The position numbers were made by a program, and so were the translations under genes. Source: Gnetum montanum (lineage: Eukaryota; Streptophyta; Gnetopsida; Gnetales; Gnetaceae). Taken from it: a DNA stretch of 41,113 bases. A model generated the notes under the pieces. That model was not told the DNA's origin and did not search any database. It was given only the letters and a program-made list of their open reading frames with translations. Shown in pieces: positions 27,901 through 38,999 of this stretch. Position 1 is the stretch's first letter. Each line of letters begins with the position of its first letter. The stretch covers positions 46,327-87,439 of the forward strand of contig MNCI01009468.1 of assembly GCA_015680685.1 (NCBI GenBank), written 5' to 3'.

Positions 27901-29400
27901 ATCTACCAAGAGCAGTTCATAGTTGTTAAACTTCTCTAATAGAATTAAATTTTAAATTTTGCATCCAAACCTCATCTCCACTATATTAGTTTTCAGATAT
28001 TCATTAGAAGGATTTTCTAGACTCTTGAATGTTCCAGTATTTATTAATGAATTGGTTTCAATGTTAAGTGTTAAACATGTACTTTACTGTTGTGTCTTGC
28101 TTCATTTTTCTTCTTAGTGTTTCTTTCAAGGCAATTTGTGCTAGGATGTTGTATCTTTTCTCACTCTAAAATTTGTTCTAGGAAAAATAAAAAATAAATT
28201 CATTAAGCAATAATATATAAATTTTGGAAATAGAGTTTCAACATATGAAGCATCCAAGTGTATAAGTTGAGTTTTTAATGGTGCAAGCATTTATTTGGTG
28301 TGGCTAAGATCTAATGTGATGTAATGGTTAATGTTTTTGTAGCTAAGTCCGATGTGGGCTTAACTAAATTTGGTCTAGTGGAGGGTGGATTATCTTTTGT
28401 GGAGGTTCTTAAAGGCCTCCATTGGGTGGGTTGATCTTCAATATAAAATTAATTTCATGGTGGCAAAGACAAACAAGGTTTTCAAGGCTTTGATTTTAGA
28501 GATGGTGTTAGCAACACAACATTAAAGTTTTGGGAATGCACTAGTAGGAATATTTTTAGGCCATATGCCTTTGTTCTATGAAATGCAACCTTGGGTGAAA
28601 TGCATGTGGCCTTTCATGACCATGAAGATTGCACTGCTTCAAGGTATTGCATTCTTTTCTAAATTTGATTTGAAATATAACATGCATACGATGAAGGTAA
28701 GAATCACCTAGAGAGTTCAGAACATGGTCATGTAAGTTAAGAAATGAAAGCATGGTTTTTTCATAGCATAGAAGGAAAAGATTAGCATAATTAAGGCTAT
28801 CAAATTTTTTTTATTTGACTACATGTAACACTATAGGTTCCTAATCCTTGGTTTATGCTTTAATTATCTTTTCATTAACATATGGATTAACTTATGTATT
28901 TTGTTGATTTGTTGATGCTTCTCCAAGATTTGATCTCATGACTTTCCAGGTATTTTATTTATGCATTCCTTTTGGAATTTTTAATATATCTTTTATTAAA
29001 CATTATTTTTTCTAAATTGTGAATTTTCTTAAAATAATATCATTTTAAATTATTATTATTATGGAAACATTTAGTACTTTTTTATAAAATAAAATTTTTA
29101 TTTATCCTTTTCAATTTCTATTTGGAAATCATGGATTTTTCTATGTTTTCTTACTATGTATAGGATGTTTAGATGGTGGTACATGTTTTGAAGCATGAAT
29201 TTGATATTTCTTAAAAATATTATCTTTTTATAAAACTTCTCAATATTTATTCTATTTCTTGCTTAAGTGGACTTTTCATTCCTATTATATACTAGACTAT
29301 TAATCAACTTTTCTAATTATTATGGAATTGGTTAATTAGATATTCTATTATGAACTGACATTTCTATATTAGCATGAAAACCTAAGGATTGTGTATGAAA
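24965..29400. other. AT-rich repeat-like sequence without recognisable genes
   Basis: The first 235 bases are open on the plus strand up to TGA at 25198-25200 (GVHQFLKCRRVKEPLEKG...), with no family resemblance; its ATG at 24949 lies inside the LTR. The rest is AT-rich with only short chance frames on both strands. No LTR pair, tRNA primer site, RNA gene or simple-sequence array was found. It probably consists of very old transposon debris. Confidence 0.4.
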
Positions 29401-32400
29401 TTAGGGTTTGTATTTCAAATGCATTATTTATCTATACTTGCCAGTCAATCTCTTCCATTGATGATCTCGACATTGGATTAGTGCTTCAATAAATCTAACT
29501 TCATGTGCTACAAGTCTCTTAAATTTGTGAAGGTAGAACAACTAGTCTCAAGCTTTGTCATCTTGGTATGATCTCAATGTATAGTTTATTACCCTTGTAA
29601 TATAATAGTTATTTTAAATTATGGTTTTATTTTGCATTAATTTCTAGTCTTCCCTTGTGTTATTTGATGCATATTCAATGGTATGTCTTGCCATCATGAC
29701 TTATGGTGTATTTATCATGACTTGTGGTAAACATGTCGATCGAGATCCTAGGTTTTGGTTTTATAGGTTTCTCAAATTTAAGTTGGAGTTATGCATTTCT
29801 CAAGTTGTAAAATTTACAACTCATGGTGAGATCATGGTCTAGTACACAACCTGATCATGGGTTCTGATTAGGCAAAACTGAACAATGAAGAGTTTCCTGA
29901 GTTGTGAGAGAATTGTGGTCTTCATCATGACTTGAATGTAAGTCATGGTCAATCTTTTGCTTCTTACCATGGATCATGGTCAACTTATGGTTAGTTTATT
30001 CTTACCATTCTATGTCATTCTTGCATCCTTTGAACTATTATTGACCTCTAGTGCTTAAACTCATACTTTCTTAGGAAGTTTGTCCTTTTGATTATTCATT
30101 TGATGAGATCAAAGGATAGGCATTATGACATGTCTAGATTAGATTCTAGTTCTTGTTCCATATTACCTATAATTATATCCCAAGTAGCTTAGTTTGTGTG
30201 TCAATGGGTAGGCATTATGGAGGGTATGGCTGGCTACTAATGTTAATCCATTTCACTTATGATTTAGGACAAGATATGCTAATGGGCAAGCATTATGAGT
30301 GGATTGTTAGCTAATTAGTGCCTACCCTTGTTGCATATGTTTAATTGCATGGTTGAATTTATGATTTAGAATGATAGAGGTAGATGAACCACATAGGTTT
30401 ATTTCTAGAGTGAATTCATTGAAGATCAAGTGAGGATTGGTAAACAAGTCCTTGAGGAGGATTGTTGATAGCATCTAAGATAGGTGAGACTTTTGTGGAT
30501 CAACTAGTTATTTTAGATGGTTGATTTCTATGGCATTATTGGTTAAGGTATTCTTGACATTTTATAAATATCATGGTTTCTTACTATTGCTTATTGATTC
30601 TAATATCATGGATCTTGAGATGATTTCTTGTGGAACATGTAACTACATCCTATAGCTTCTTCTAGATGCACCAAGGTTATTGGCTTTACTAAAAACTTGC
30701 ATAATTTGCATGAAAAGAGGCCATATCTTAGTCTCTTATCTAGCTAAATCTTTGGTTGAGTGTCATTACTAGGATAATCTAAATGGAAATGATAGAAGAA
30801 ACCTTGAGCTTGTTACAAAATCCTCTTAGGTGATAAGCCTTTGACTAAAGAAAATTTGCTATCAATTAAGGAATAAGAGATGTGTGACATGGTTACGTTA
30901 GACTTATAGTTGAGAGAATCCTAGGGATCAACAATTTATTTATATGCATTAGAAAATAAGGTGATAGTTGATTGTTAGCCTAGAAAAATAATGTTTGACA
31001 ATTTCAAATTTGACTTCCCTAATGATAGAATCTATGAGATGGTCAAGAACTTATTTCATTATATTATAGCATAATAGCTTTAGCAAGGAAGCTTAGTGGA
31101 ATCCTCAAAGTTCTCCCTCTCTTATGCAATAGAGACCTAGTAGAATAGTCTTTTCCTAAAGAGGTTGTGCTTAGAGCTTGGACCTTGGGTGAATTTATTT
31201 GCATCTAGTATGAAAGAGATCTTACTTTTTTGCTACAAAATTATTCTTATATAATCTCACAAATAACACCTACATGATTTAAATATTGAATGTTTAACTC
31301 ATGATCATAAATGATCATAAGAGTGGTGTTATCCTTAATAGATCGATGATAGTAAAATAGAGATGCATACCTTACCAATTGAATATAGACTTAACATTGT
31401 TCTCACAATCTATAAATGATAAGAAATAATAAATGAAGAAAAATTTAATAGATCTATGTGTGATGATGGTAATTGAAAAATGTAAAGAAATGATAATAAT
31501 AGACCATATGAAAAAACAATGTGTGAAAAGGGATTCAAGATTTCCCTTCCTATAAAATAAAGAATTCTTTATTTGTTTAGTGATAGATGATATCTTATAC
31601 ATAGGATCATATTTAAAAAAAGTAGATATAATACAAAACAAACAAAATGTATAATGAGGTTTGAAATTTATGCTAGATTTTGGCCTTAGTTCTTGAATCA
31701 AAAAAAGGTATAACTAATAAATTTTTGAGCCTTATAGTTGATGGAACTATTAGTTATAGCATGCACTTTTAACACTCATACTTCACTCATTCTACATGTC
31801 CATGTTATGGTCTTTAAATAAAATAAATAAATAAAGTGAATAAGCCAAATTTCAAGTGATATAAGACCATATTTATATATCGAAAAGTAACAAAGTCAAG
31901 TAGAAGGATGGAGATGAAAGACACAAATCAAATTTAAAGGGAAGTTAAAAGTTCAAGATCAAAGATCAAGTGAAGAAAAATTATCATTTTTGTAAAATAT
32001 GAACTAAAGCCATCTAAATTATATTTAAATTCTTCTACTATAGAGGAAAAGATATAAAATTTCATTTATTATACTTTTACAAAAATATTAATGGGTAGAT
32101 GTAATTAAATAAAGATCCCAATATCTCATGTCCATTCAATTTCTAGTCCAATTTCCATGAAAATATGTTTGTCTCATCATATACCATTATGGTAATATCA
32201 TTTAACTATAAATATGTGGGTAAAATATGATTGTATGAGATGCTACAACAATAAGATTTCATGTATTACAAACTTTTTTTAATTCATCATAATTGCCATC
32301 TTCTCATGAATTATAATTACTTCACAAATTTTCACTCATCATAATTGTTCAACAACAATTAATAGTCCCCAATCTTTTCATCAATAGTTGGTTCAAGGAC

Positions 32401-32430
32401 ACCTGTATTGATCCCCTTGTCTACCCAATG
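29400..32430. other. Degenerate repeat-like region with CATGACTTGTGGT-type motifs at its left
   Basis: Between about 29690 and 29990 the phrases CATGACTTGTGGT, CATGACTTATGGT and ATCATGGTCAACTTATGGT recur. The same wording fills the small Copia-like LTRs at 33714-35155, so a related but older LTR may lie here. From 30000 to 32430 only short frames are seen; a stretch near 30985-31240 reads IMFDNFKFDFPNDRIYEMVK on the plus strand between stops, with no known match. Confidence 0.35.
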
Positions 32431-33411
32431 TGTTAGGTGTCTTTTTCAGTTGATTTTGTGGATGATGATTCTTAGACGTTTTGGGGTGTTTTATGCTTAT
32501 TTTGATGAGTTTGAGAGGTTCTAGGGTCTATGGGGACTTTTTTGAAGGAATCTGAAGGCTTTTAGCATCAAAATGAGCATTTTTTTTTGGCACCTGTAGA
32601 ATAGATGTCTCCCTAGAAAGATATACATCTTTTCTAAAACGTCTCACCTAAAGTATAGATGTCTCAAGACTAGAGTAGACGTCTACCAAAAATAGTAGAT
32701 GTCTCTCTTGAAAGCAAAGGTTTCACAATAGATGTTCCAACAAAGCCAGAGATGACCTAGGTGCATGGGGAAACTTCTAAAAATGCTCATTCAAATTTGG
32801 GAAACAATTGAACCAAGATGGGAAAAGCCAAAGCAAGATGGAAATAGCGAGGAAGAAGATGAAAAGAATTGGGAAACAACTGGAGAACCTCAAGTTGAGT
32901 TGAGGAAAGGTTTCTAGGGGTTTTACCTTTTGGTTGCTTATAAATATTAATGTAATTCACCATTGTTAGTGCCAAGATTCCAAGTGCCGAAGTGCAAACA
33001 TCGAAGGTTAAATAACCTTGACCATGAGTAGGAGAGAAGCTTGTGAGAGTTAAGGGAGGAGAGCTTGTGCAAGAAGAGGGCTTGTGCAAGGAAGTTGAGT
33101 GAGAGGCAAGGAAGAGCACTTGAGAGACATTAGGAGAATCTCTTCTAAGTGTCTTTGTCTTGAGCTTGGGCTCCATTGTGAGCAATTAAGGACTGAGAGG
33201 GGACAAGTGTGGCCTCCAAGATCTTTGGGATAATTGTGAGTTGAGCTTGCCTCCTAATTTTTTCTATATTTTATATGTATTTTGAGAATTATCTTAATAT
33301 AATGAATATTTTCTCTATTTTATTATATTGTTCTTATTTTCTAAGATAGATCTACTTAGAAGTTGTGGATTAGGTCCGATTGGGGTCTATCAAGGTGCAA
33401 CACCCCCTACA
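32431..33411 (+). repeat. Solo LTR candidate
   Basis: It starts TGTTAGGTGTC (32431) and ends CACCCCCTACA (33411), roughly inverted TGT.AGG/CC.TACA ends. It contains a TATAAATATTAATG box at about 32939-32946, a GC-richer transcribed-looking block and an AT-rich tail before the end. (G)ATGTCT/GACGTCT words repeat upstream of the TATA box. The flanks share CCAAT (32425-32429 and 33412-33416), but on the left it stands one base away from the LTR start, so the duplication is uncertain. No internal region follows, hence solo. Orientation is inferred from TATA. Confidence 0.45.
32600..32735 (+). repeat. (A/G)GA(T/C)GTCT motif repeats in the solo LTR
   Basis: TAGATGTCT, AACGTCTC, TAGATGTCTC, TAGACGTCTACC and TAGATGTCTC recur every 20-40 bp upstream of the TATA box. 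AGACGTCT is self-complementary, so these look like a U3 control array. Confidence 0.5.
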
Positions 33412-33713
33412 CCAATAGTTTATCAATTTTTCTCATCATCAATAATATCATCAAGGTATTTTTAAGAAATTCATTAAAGAATGTGTTGAGAATAATGCCT
33501 TGAAGATCAAAGATTATTTAATTAGGATCAATTAATTTCCCCACAAAATTAAATCAATCAAACCAATTCTTCATCATAGGTTGTTCAGTAGCTCAAAGAA
33601 ACTCCAACAAATAAAGTTCTATTTAAATCTAACTTTAGAATCTTTAGAAATTCAAGATTTTGATATTGACCATGACTTGTGGTTAGGTTGTGTTGTCACA
33701 AGTTTATTAACTA

Positions 33714-34166
33714 TGAGTTCACCATGACTTGTGGTATAATAGAAATCAATTTTTGAAAGATCACAACCTATGATTAGCTTATGGTATCAACCATGACTCA
33801 TGCTTACCTTGTGGTTGCTCCAAGTTATTAACAACAACCCATGGTCACCTTGTGATATAGATTACATTTAAGATAAAGGTGAATATACCATAACTTGTGG
33901 TATCCAAAAATTTAGATTTTTTGAGAATTGTATCTGATTATCTCTCATGGTATCTTCATGGTATATTTGTGGTATCTTTAGTAACAAAAATTCCTTTGAT
34001 TTTTGAAGACCACAATCCATGGTCATCTTATGGTATAAGATGACAACCTATGGTCCACTTATGATGAAAGACTACCATTTGTGGTAAATAAAAATTTAAT
34101 TATTTTTATCATTTTCAATAGAATTTGAGAATTTTCTTTAAGGAATCCATTCTCCAAATTCCAACA
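33714..34166 (+). repeat. 5' LTR of the Copia-like element
   Basis: Contains many CATGACTTGTGGT, TTATGGTAT and CCATGGTCA words, in both orientations (ACCATGACTTGTGGT is quasi-palindromic). Ends CCAACA two bases before the primer site. Confidence 0.6.
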
Positions 34167-34168
34167 AT

Positions 34169-34180
34169 TGGTATTGGAGC
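34169..34180 (+). promoter_or_regulatory. Primer-binding site, initiator tRNA-Met type
   Basis: TGGTATTGGAGC followed by AAAGGTT; the plant consensus is TGGTATCAGAGC. Two changes. It lies two bases after the LTR end. Confidence 0.7.
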
Positions 34181-34184
34181 AAAG

Positions 34185-34640
34185 GTTAAAACCATGAGAG
34201 ATCAAAACAAAAGTTTTTCAAGATGTTCCATTATTTATAATAATACTTAAAACTTAAAATTATGGTTAATGTTGATTGAAGGATTATTGTACCATAATGA
34301 TCTCTGGAACATTATGAACAAAGGCAATGATATATCAAAAGCCATGAACAAGAATTTGAAGAAAAACTTTCCAAAAGTCCATTAAAGAAGGATTAACAAG
34401 ATACATCATTTGCAATTTAGTTATTGATAAAATTAGAAAGTTAATTTTAAGCATGAAGAAAAACAAATAAATGTGGCAATGTCTTCAACTGAAATATCAA
34501 GATAAGAAGGGCACAATTGAAAATCCTAGAAAAGTCAAATGATTTAAAAAGTTAAGAAGAGAAAATTTATATTAAAGAAACAAAGAGTCATATAAGACAT
34601 GAATGAAAATAGAAAATAGTTAGAATAAAAATTCAATCAT
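34185..34640 (+). pseudogene. Copia-type gag fragment
   Basis: The plus strand reads 'MRDQNKSFSRCSI', then 'LKLWLMLIEGLLYHNDLWNI' and 'MNKGND', later 'HHLQFSY' and 'MWQCLQLKYQDKKGT'-like pieces in shifted frames. The order (start near the primer site, '.W...(I/V)..LL...DLW.I(I/V)', then 'W..L...Y') is that of Copia gag (UBN2-type). It is broken by multiple stops and ends without a zinc knuckle, after which the 3' LTR follows. Confidence 0.55.
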
Positions 34641-34700
34641 GAAGCACTCACAAGAAAGAAAAATTCAAGAAATCATGAAGTAGTCAAAGGGCAAAGACCA

Positions 34701-35155
34701 TGACTTCACCATGTCTTGTGGTATTGCTGAAATTAATTTCTTACAGACCATTACTTGTGGTTAACTTGTGGTGTCAACCACAACTCATGGTTGCTCTAAA
34801 TTATCAACAATGATTCATGGTCACCTAAAGATATAGATCTCATTTATGGTAAATTCATCATGAACCATGGTGGACATACCATGATTTATAGTATTTAAAA
34901 ATTCAAAGTTCTTAACCATTGTATTAGATCATAACTCATGATATCTTTGTGCTACAGTCATAGTATCCTCAAGAACCAAGATTTCTTTTATTTTTTAAGA
35001 TATAAGAGCATGACCTATGATCTACCCATGGTGAAAGGCCACAACTCGTGTTGTTAAGCCACAACTTTTGGTAAATCAAATTTTAATTTTTTTTCATTAG
35101 TTTTGGACAAACTTTGAGAATTTTCATCAAGGGATTCATCCTCCAAATCCCAATA
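34701..35155 (+). repeat. 3' LTR of the Copia-like element
   Basis: Homologous to 33714-34166 along its length (shared start TGA.TTCACCATG, TCATGGTTGCTC.AA.TTA, ATTCATGGTCACCT..GATATAGAT, end CTCCAAAT.CCAA.A). The end CCAATA has lost the canonical CA. Confidence 0.6.
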
Positions 35156-35217
35156 GAAACTAGTGAGTGACTTGCCACCCTCCAAATTCCAATAGAAACT
35201 AGTGATTGGCTTGCCAT
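35141..35217. repeat. 39-bp tandem duplication across the LTR end
   Basis: CTCCAAATCCCAATAGAAAC and the following ACTAGTGAGTGACTTGCCA (35141-35179) are repeated with few changes at 35180-35217. The unit includes the last 15 bp of the LTR plus flanking DNA. Confidence 0.8.
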
Positions 35218-36935
35218 TGAAGCCAAATACTGAGATGGAGGCCTAAGATGCTGTTTTTAGAAATGAGAAGTCAATGACGTTGATGCTAATGTCAACGTCA
35301 AATACTATACTTAAGGAGTGAAAGGACTTCATGGAGATTGGCACAAATGCAAAGAAAGACCTAATGGAGCATTGTGATGCCATTAATAACTAAGAAGCTT
35401 GCACCAATGGTAACACTAATATTTTGCTTCTCTTAGAAATTCAAGATTGAATCTTGAAATTTCAGCCTAAATTGAATATATGAACCTAGTATCTATAATT
35501 CTAGGATTCTCCAAAAATCTTGAGATTTGAAGATGATAACTTAGAGTTTAGGTGTAGTTAACTCAAAGTTTCCAAAACAACACTACTGAAGACACAACTT
35601 TGATGTGAATGTTAGTGTGACATCACTAAGACTTCGAACCTTGATTTCAATAATTTAGAACTGACCATGATGCTTGTGTCGATGCTAGCCATCATTAAGA
35701 TCATTAGAGGTAATAATCACTATAGCTTGAGATAGTACAAGGAGGGAAATTATAATGATTAATGCAAGGAAATTTAGCACAAAGCCTTCGCACTCTCTTT
35801 CTTTTAATTCAGTGGTTCCTTCTCATTTTCCTTTACATCCTATATCCCCTTTTCTTATTCAAGATCGACTACTTGTTGCTGATTGGCGTTGCTGCAGCCT
35901 ATAAGCCATCATTATTGCAGCTTCTGACTCTGCTAAGTTTTTTATTTTCTTGTTGCAATCTTATTATTTTCTGCTATTATCTATTTAAATTATTCTCTTT
36001 TTTTTTTTAACGTTAAGACCAAAGAAAATAATTTAAGATTCTCAATTTAAGTTTCTTTTCTTTGTTGATTTATGGATATTTAACTCTTCCACTTAAACTA
36101 TTCCTACCCTAGCTGTGCACATACGCAGGGTGCCCCAGGCAATAACTTGTAAAATCATGTTTCATGGGTGTTTAGTGTTCTGGACAAAGTTTCTGCATTT
36201 AGTATATCAAGAAAATAATGATATCATATCTCATGCTGTTATCAGAAAGTTGGCATAAGTTTGAGCAAACCCATTGGTTTTACTGGTCAATTACTATGTT
36301 ATTCCTGTTCTTTAGTTGTAATAATACTTTAATTGGTTTCAGTTTTTGTGTCTACTTTTAATCGAACTAAAGATTTTTGTAAACTCTCTCTATATGAGAG
36401 GAGGAAAGTAAATATAAATTCTCTTAAAAACTAAACAAAATGAGAAAATATGTTTGCCTGAATGAGAATGAGTTCTAGGTTATTTCAGTTGACTAATTTG
36501 TCATAAATTTGAGGTTCTTGTTCAAACATGTTCTTTAAGGTCATGGTAAAATGTAGTTTGGGGTTTAAGTACATAGCTGGGCATAACAAGTTGGTGGTGT
36601 TACATCACCTGGCTAGACTATCAAGTTACCGAAGTCAATAGGATAAAAAGTCGATAATAATTGTCCCCAAATTTTTCAGCTACGTGGGCAGTTGTTTTCA
36701 TTTACATCTATGGCTGTCTGGTAAGGTTTCAACAGCTTTTTTTGTGCGTTTTTTTTTCCTTAGGTTTTTTTTCTTCGTTTGTATCATAATGTGCAACAAA
36801 GACTTTTCCTGTGGTAGTGGCCGTTGAATGATGTGCAGTTTTTAAGGCTACACATAATGGGATTGGTAGTCTTGACCAGTAGTTTGTAACTTTATATCTA
36901 TGTTCTTAGTTTGAGCTACTGAGCTAATTTGCAAG
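35218..36935. other. No recognised gene; may be intron or flank of a host gene
   Basis: 35218-35760 looks like old repeat debris. From about 35760 the sequence is less repetitive, with T-rich runs (for example about 35998-36009) and no long frame. It could be intronic sequence ahead of the candidate exon at 36936. Confidence 0.3.
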
Positions 36936-37015
36936 GAATTGGTGACAAGAAGCAGTTTAACAAGGAGGAGCTGGATTATGCAGAGTTCCTTTACCAGCTG
37001 TTAATGTTAATGTAA
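36936..37015 (+). CDS. Candidate terminal exon of an unidentified host gene
   Basis: After TTTGCAAG (possible acceptor) the plus strand reads IGDKKQFNKEELDYAEFLYQ then LLMLM and TAA at 37013-37015, 26 codons plus a split one. Composition is strikingly protein-like (charged/aromatic amphipathic helix) compared with its surroundings and has no stop in this frame. I do not recognise the family. No second exon could be found in the window; if real, the gene comes from the left with a long repeat-filled intron. An AATAAA lies at 37614-37619. It may equally be chance or a pseudogene. Confidence 0.3.
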
Positions 37016-38699
37016 TGTATTGCTGGGAGGTCGAAATATAGTAGCATCAAAGACATTTTCCCTGTTTGTGTTTGGCTGTTTCTTTCATATTGAGTTCATG
37101 GTCATTTCATCCTCAGTGCAAATGGGGCAATTCGTGATTCTTATTTGTATTGCTTAATCTTTTGTTATTTTTTATCGTATTGTTCTCTTATTTGTTGTAA
37201 AATTGCTGACACAGTTAAGTGGCACTGCGAAATTGAAATTATCACCCTTTAACGGTTTTAACTCATTCTAAATATGATTTATTACCGATTGTTAATTTGG
37301 CTAGTTTCAAAGATGTAGGCAGCTGAATTCCATTCTAAAGTCATATTTTCTTTTCAGTCAGCCACCACGATCGAGTATACTTTTAGGGCATTAAAAAGTT
37401 TGCTGATTTCCTTCTTTCCAGATTCCAAAGCTTTATATGTACTCGCTATGCACTCCAAATTTAGAAGTGTGGCAGAGAAGCCGGTGTTGAATCTTCTAGG
37501 GATTTAGCTTTCACTTATTGAAATAATGACCTTTTCACATTTTTGCACAGCTTTGAAAATATAGAATGTTGATCTCGGCTGCTCAAACTTTATTCCATAT
37601 AGGAGCAGCCATGAATAAAAATATGATAAGCATCTCTGATTCAGCCATTATTATTATTATTATTATTATTTGAAATCTAATGTAGATTTTTCAACTCTTT
37701 TATCTTTTCTGGGTGGAATCCCAATTCATTTTTCATTTTCATGGCATGTATTGAACAAAATTAATAAGAATCAAGATAAGTTTAATGGATTAAATGCATT
37801 CTGTGCATTTTAAATGGAATAACATGTAGAATTTGTGTGAAACACAAATAGCATTAAGAAAATTAACTTAAGTTGTATGAGTATACTCTGTGATGAGTAG
37901 CTAAAGAAAATGGACAAGATGTGAAGGTATGAAGATAGAAAAAGGAAGCAGGAACAACACACATCACAGCAAAGCCAAGGCATGGTAACTAATCTGAGTG
38001 AAATGATAATCAAATTATATTCAGGGTAACTAATGTGATTGAAATTATAGTCACAAAGAGAACAATGTAGCTTGAATACATGAAGACATCGCAAAAGGTA
38101 AGTGAATTACCATATCTGTGATTTGGAAAAGAGTGGAATCAAGTCAAGGAAGAAGATTCCATGTGAAAGGTTAAAAGACTTCTACTAGAGGCATATCTGA
38201 AGAAAGTCACCTTCATTTACAAATGTGGGCATCAAGATTGATATTTGAATTATTTGTGTACATGATATCTAATATATATAAAGAAACTTATAACCAGGAA
38301 CTTTTTCATTTTTCCATGTTATAAGATTTGGGTAAACAAACACAAAGTTCACCATGATATTAAAGATAGAATATGAAGATGTGTAAAGCCAAAGTAATAA
38401 AGAAACTTTCAAAAAGGGAATAGATCAAGAAAAAGGAGATAGAAGTGTGGAATAAAAAATTGCAAAAGTCCATTTTTGTAAAGAAGCAGAGGAGGAAAAG
38501 CCTAGTTGGAAAAGTAACCATTCTCAAAAATATCCAACAAAGGTTAACTATCATGTGGGTTGAAATGATAAAGTTATTAGTGGATGCTAATGAACTTTAG
38601 GATGATAAAATATCCAAAGAAGGCTCCAATGATGAGGATGAAAAGATGGATCCACTAAAAACTTTGTCCATCAATACAAATATCAATCTAGAATTACAA
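37016..38699. other. No gene seen; possible 3' untranslated and intergenic sequence
   Basis: Non-repetitive, AT-rich. Contains AATAAA at 37614-37619 and an (ATT) microsatellite at 37647-37671. Open stretches on the minus strand (37810-38094, 38360-38554) are Leu/Phe/Ser-rich and look like chance frames. Confidence 0.35.
37647..37671. repeat. (ATT)8 microsatellite
   Basis: Eight uninterrupted ATT units plus one T; a likely length-variable marker. Confidence 0.95.
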
Positions 38700-38719
38700 A
38701 TACGAGTATAAATAGAAGG

Positions 38720-38990
38720 AATTCCCTAAGATTTGGGAAGTCACTAAGAAAATGTATGGGTAAGTGGAGGAGTCTCTCAAAGGAAGTACTTGATGAATAG
38801 ATTAAGAAATCTTCAAATGAAACCAAATCAATCAATTGTTAATTTGATGGTTGAGATAAATTATATAATATTTAAATTATAAAAGAATGCTATTGATGTG
38901 TTAATTTGGTTATAAGCAACACCTTTTAAATTAACATGTTTAAAGAGACTATTGCTTAGGGCATTTCCCATATGGTTGAGTGTAATGTGA
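38720..38990 (+). pseudogene. Copia-type gag fragment, degenerate
   Basis: The plus strand reads, across frames, 'KIWEVTKKMYG', 'VEESLKGSTW'/'LMNRLRNLQMKPNQSIVNLM' and 'VEINYIIFKL', then 'NAIDVLIWL'. This follows the middle of Copia gag ('IW..L...Y......L...L..L.M...QSI...(M/I)..(V/I).....L'). No LTR or primer site could be tied to it, so it is a relic. Several stops. Confidence 0.45.
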
Positions 38991-38999
38991 TGCTTTAAA

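Larger units (their letters stand above)
33714..35155 (+). mobile_element. Short internally deleted Copia-like element (1442 bp)
   Basis: Two related 453- and 455-bp LTRs (33714-34166, 34701-35155) both start TGA(G/C)TTCACCATG and end CTCCAAAT(T/C)CCAA(C/T)A. The interior is only 534 bp: an initiator-tRNA-Met-type primer site (34169-34180) and a degraded start of Copia-type gag. No protease, integrase or reverse transcriptase is present. The size is that of a terminal-repeat miniature or a deleted Copia. The LTRs are strongly diverged, so the insertion is old. AACTA precedes the left LTR (33709-33713) and occurs 2 bp after the right one (35158-35162), a possible shifted duplication. Confidence 0.65.

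Noticed and set aside
28340-28420. A 'LSFVEVLKG'-like phrase recalling LINE ORF1
   Set aside because: The match is too short, surrounded by stops, and no endonuclease, reverse transcriptase or poly(A) tail follows.
32787-33185. A 132-codon minus-strand frame (Ser/Pro/Leu-rich)
   Set aside because: It lies inside the solo LTR candidate, antisense to its TATA box, and has no family resemblance; a chance frame in a purine-rich segment.
32425-33416. CCAAT on both sides as a clean target duplication of the solo LTR
   Set aside because: The left copy is separated from the TGTTAGG start by one base (G), so I do not claim a perfect duplication.
35762-36010. An 82-codon Leu/Phe-rich plus-strand frame that looks like a membrane protein
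   Set aside because: Composition follows from T-rich DNA and ends in a poly-T run; no start context or homologous pattern supports it.
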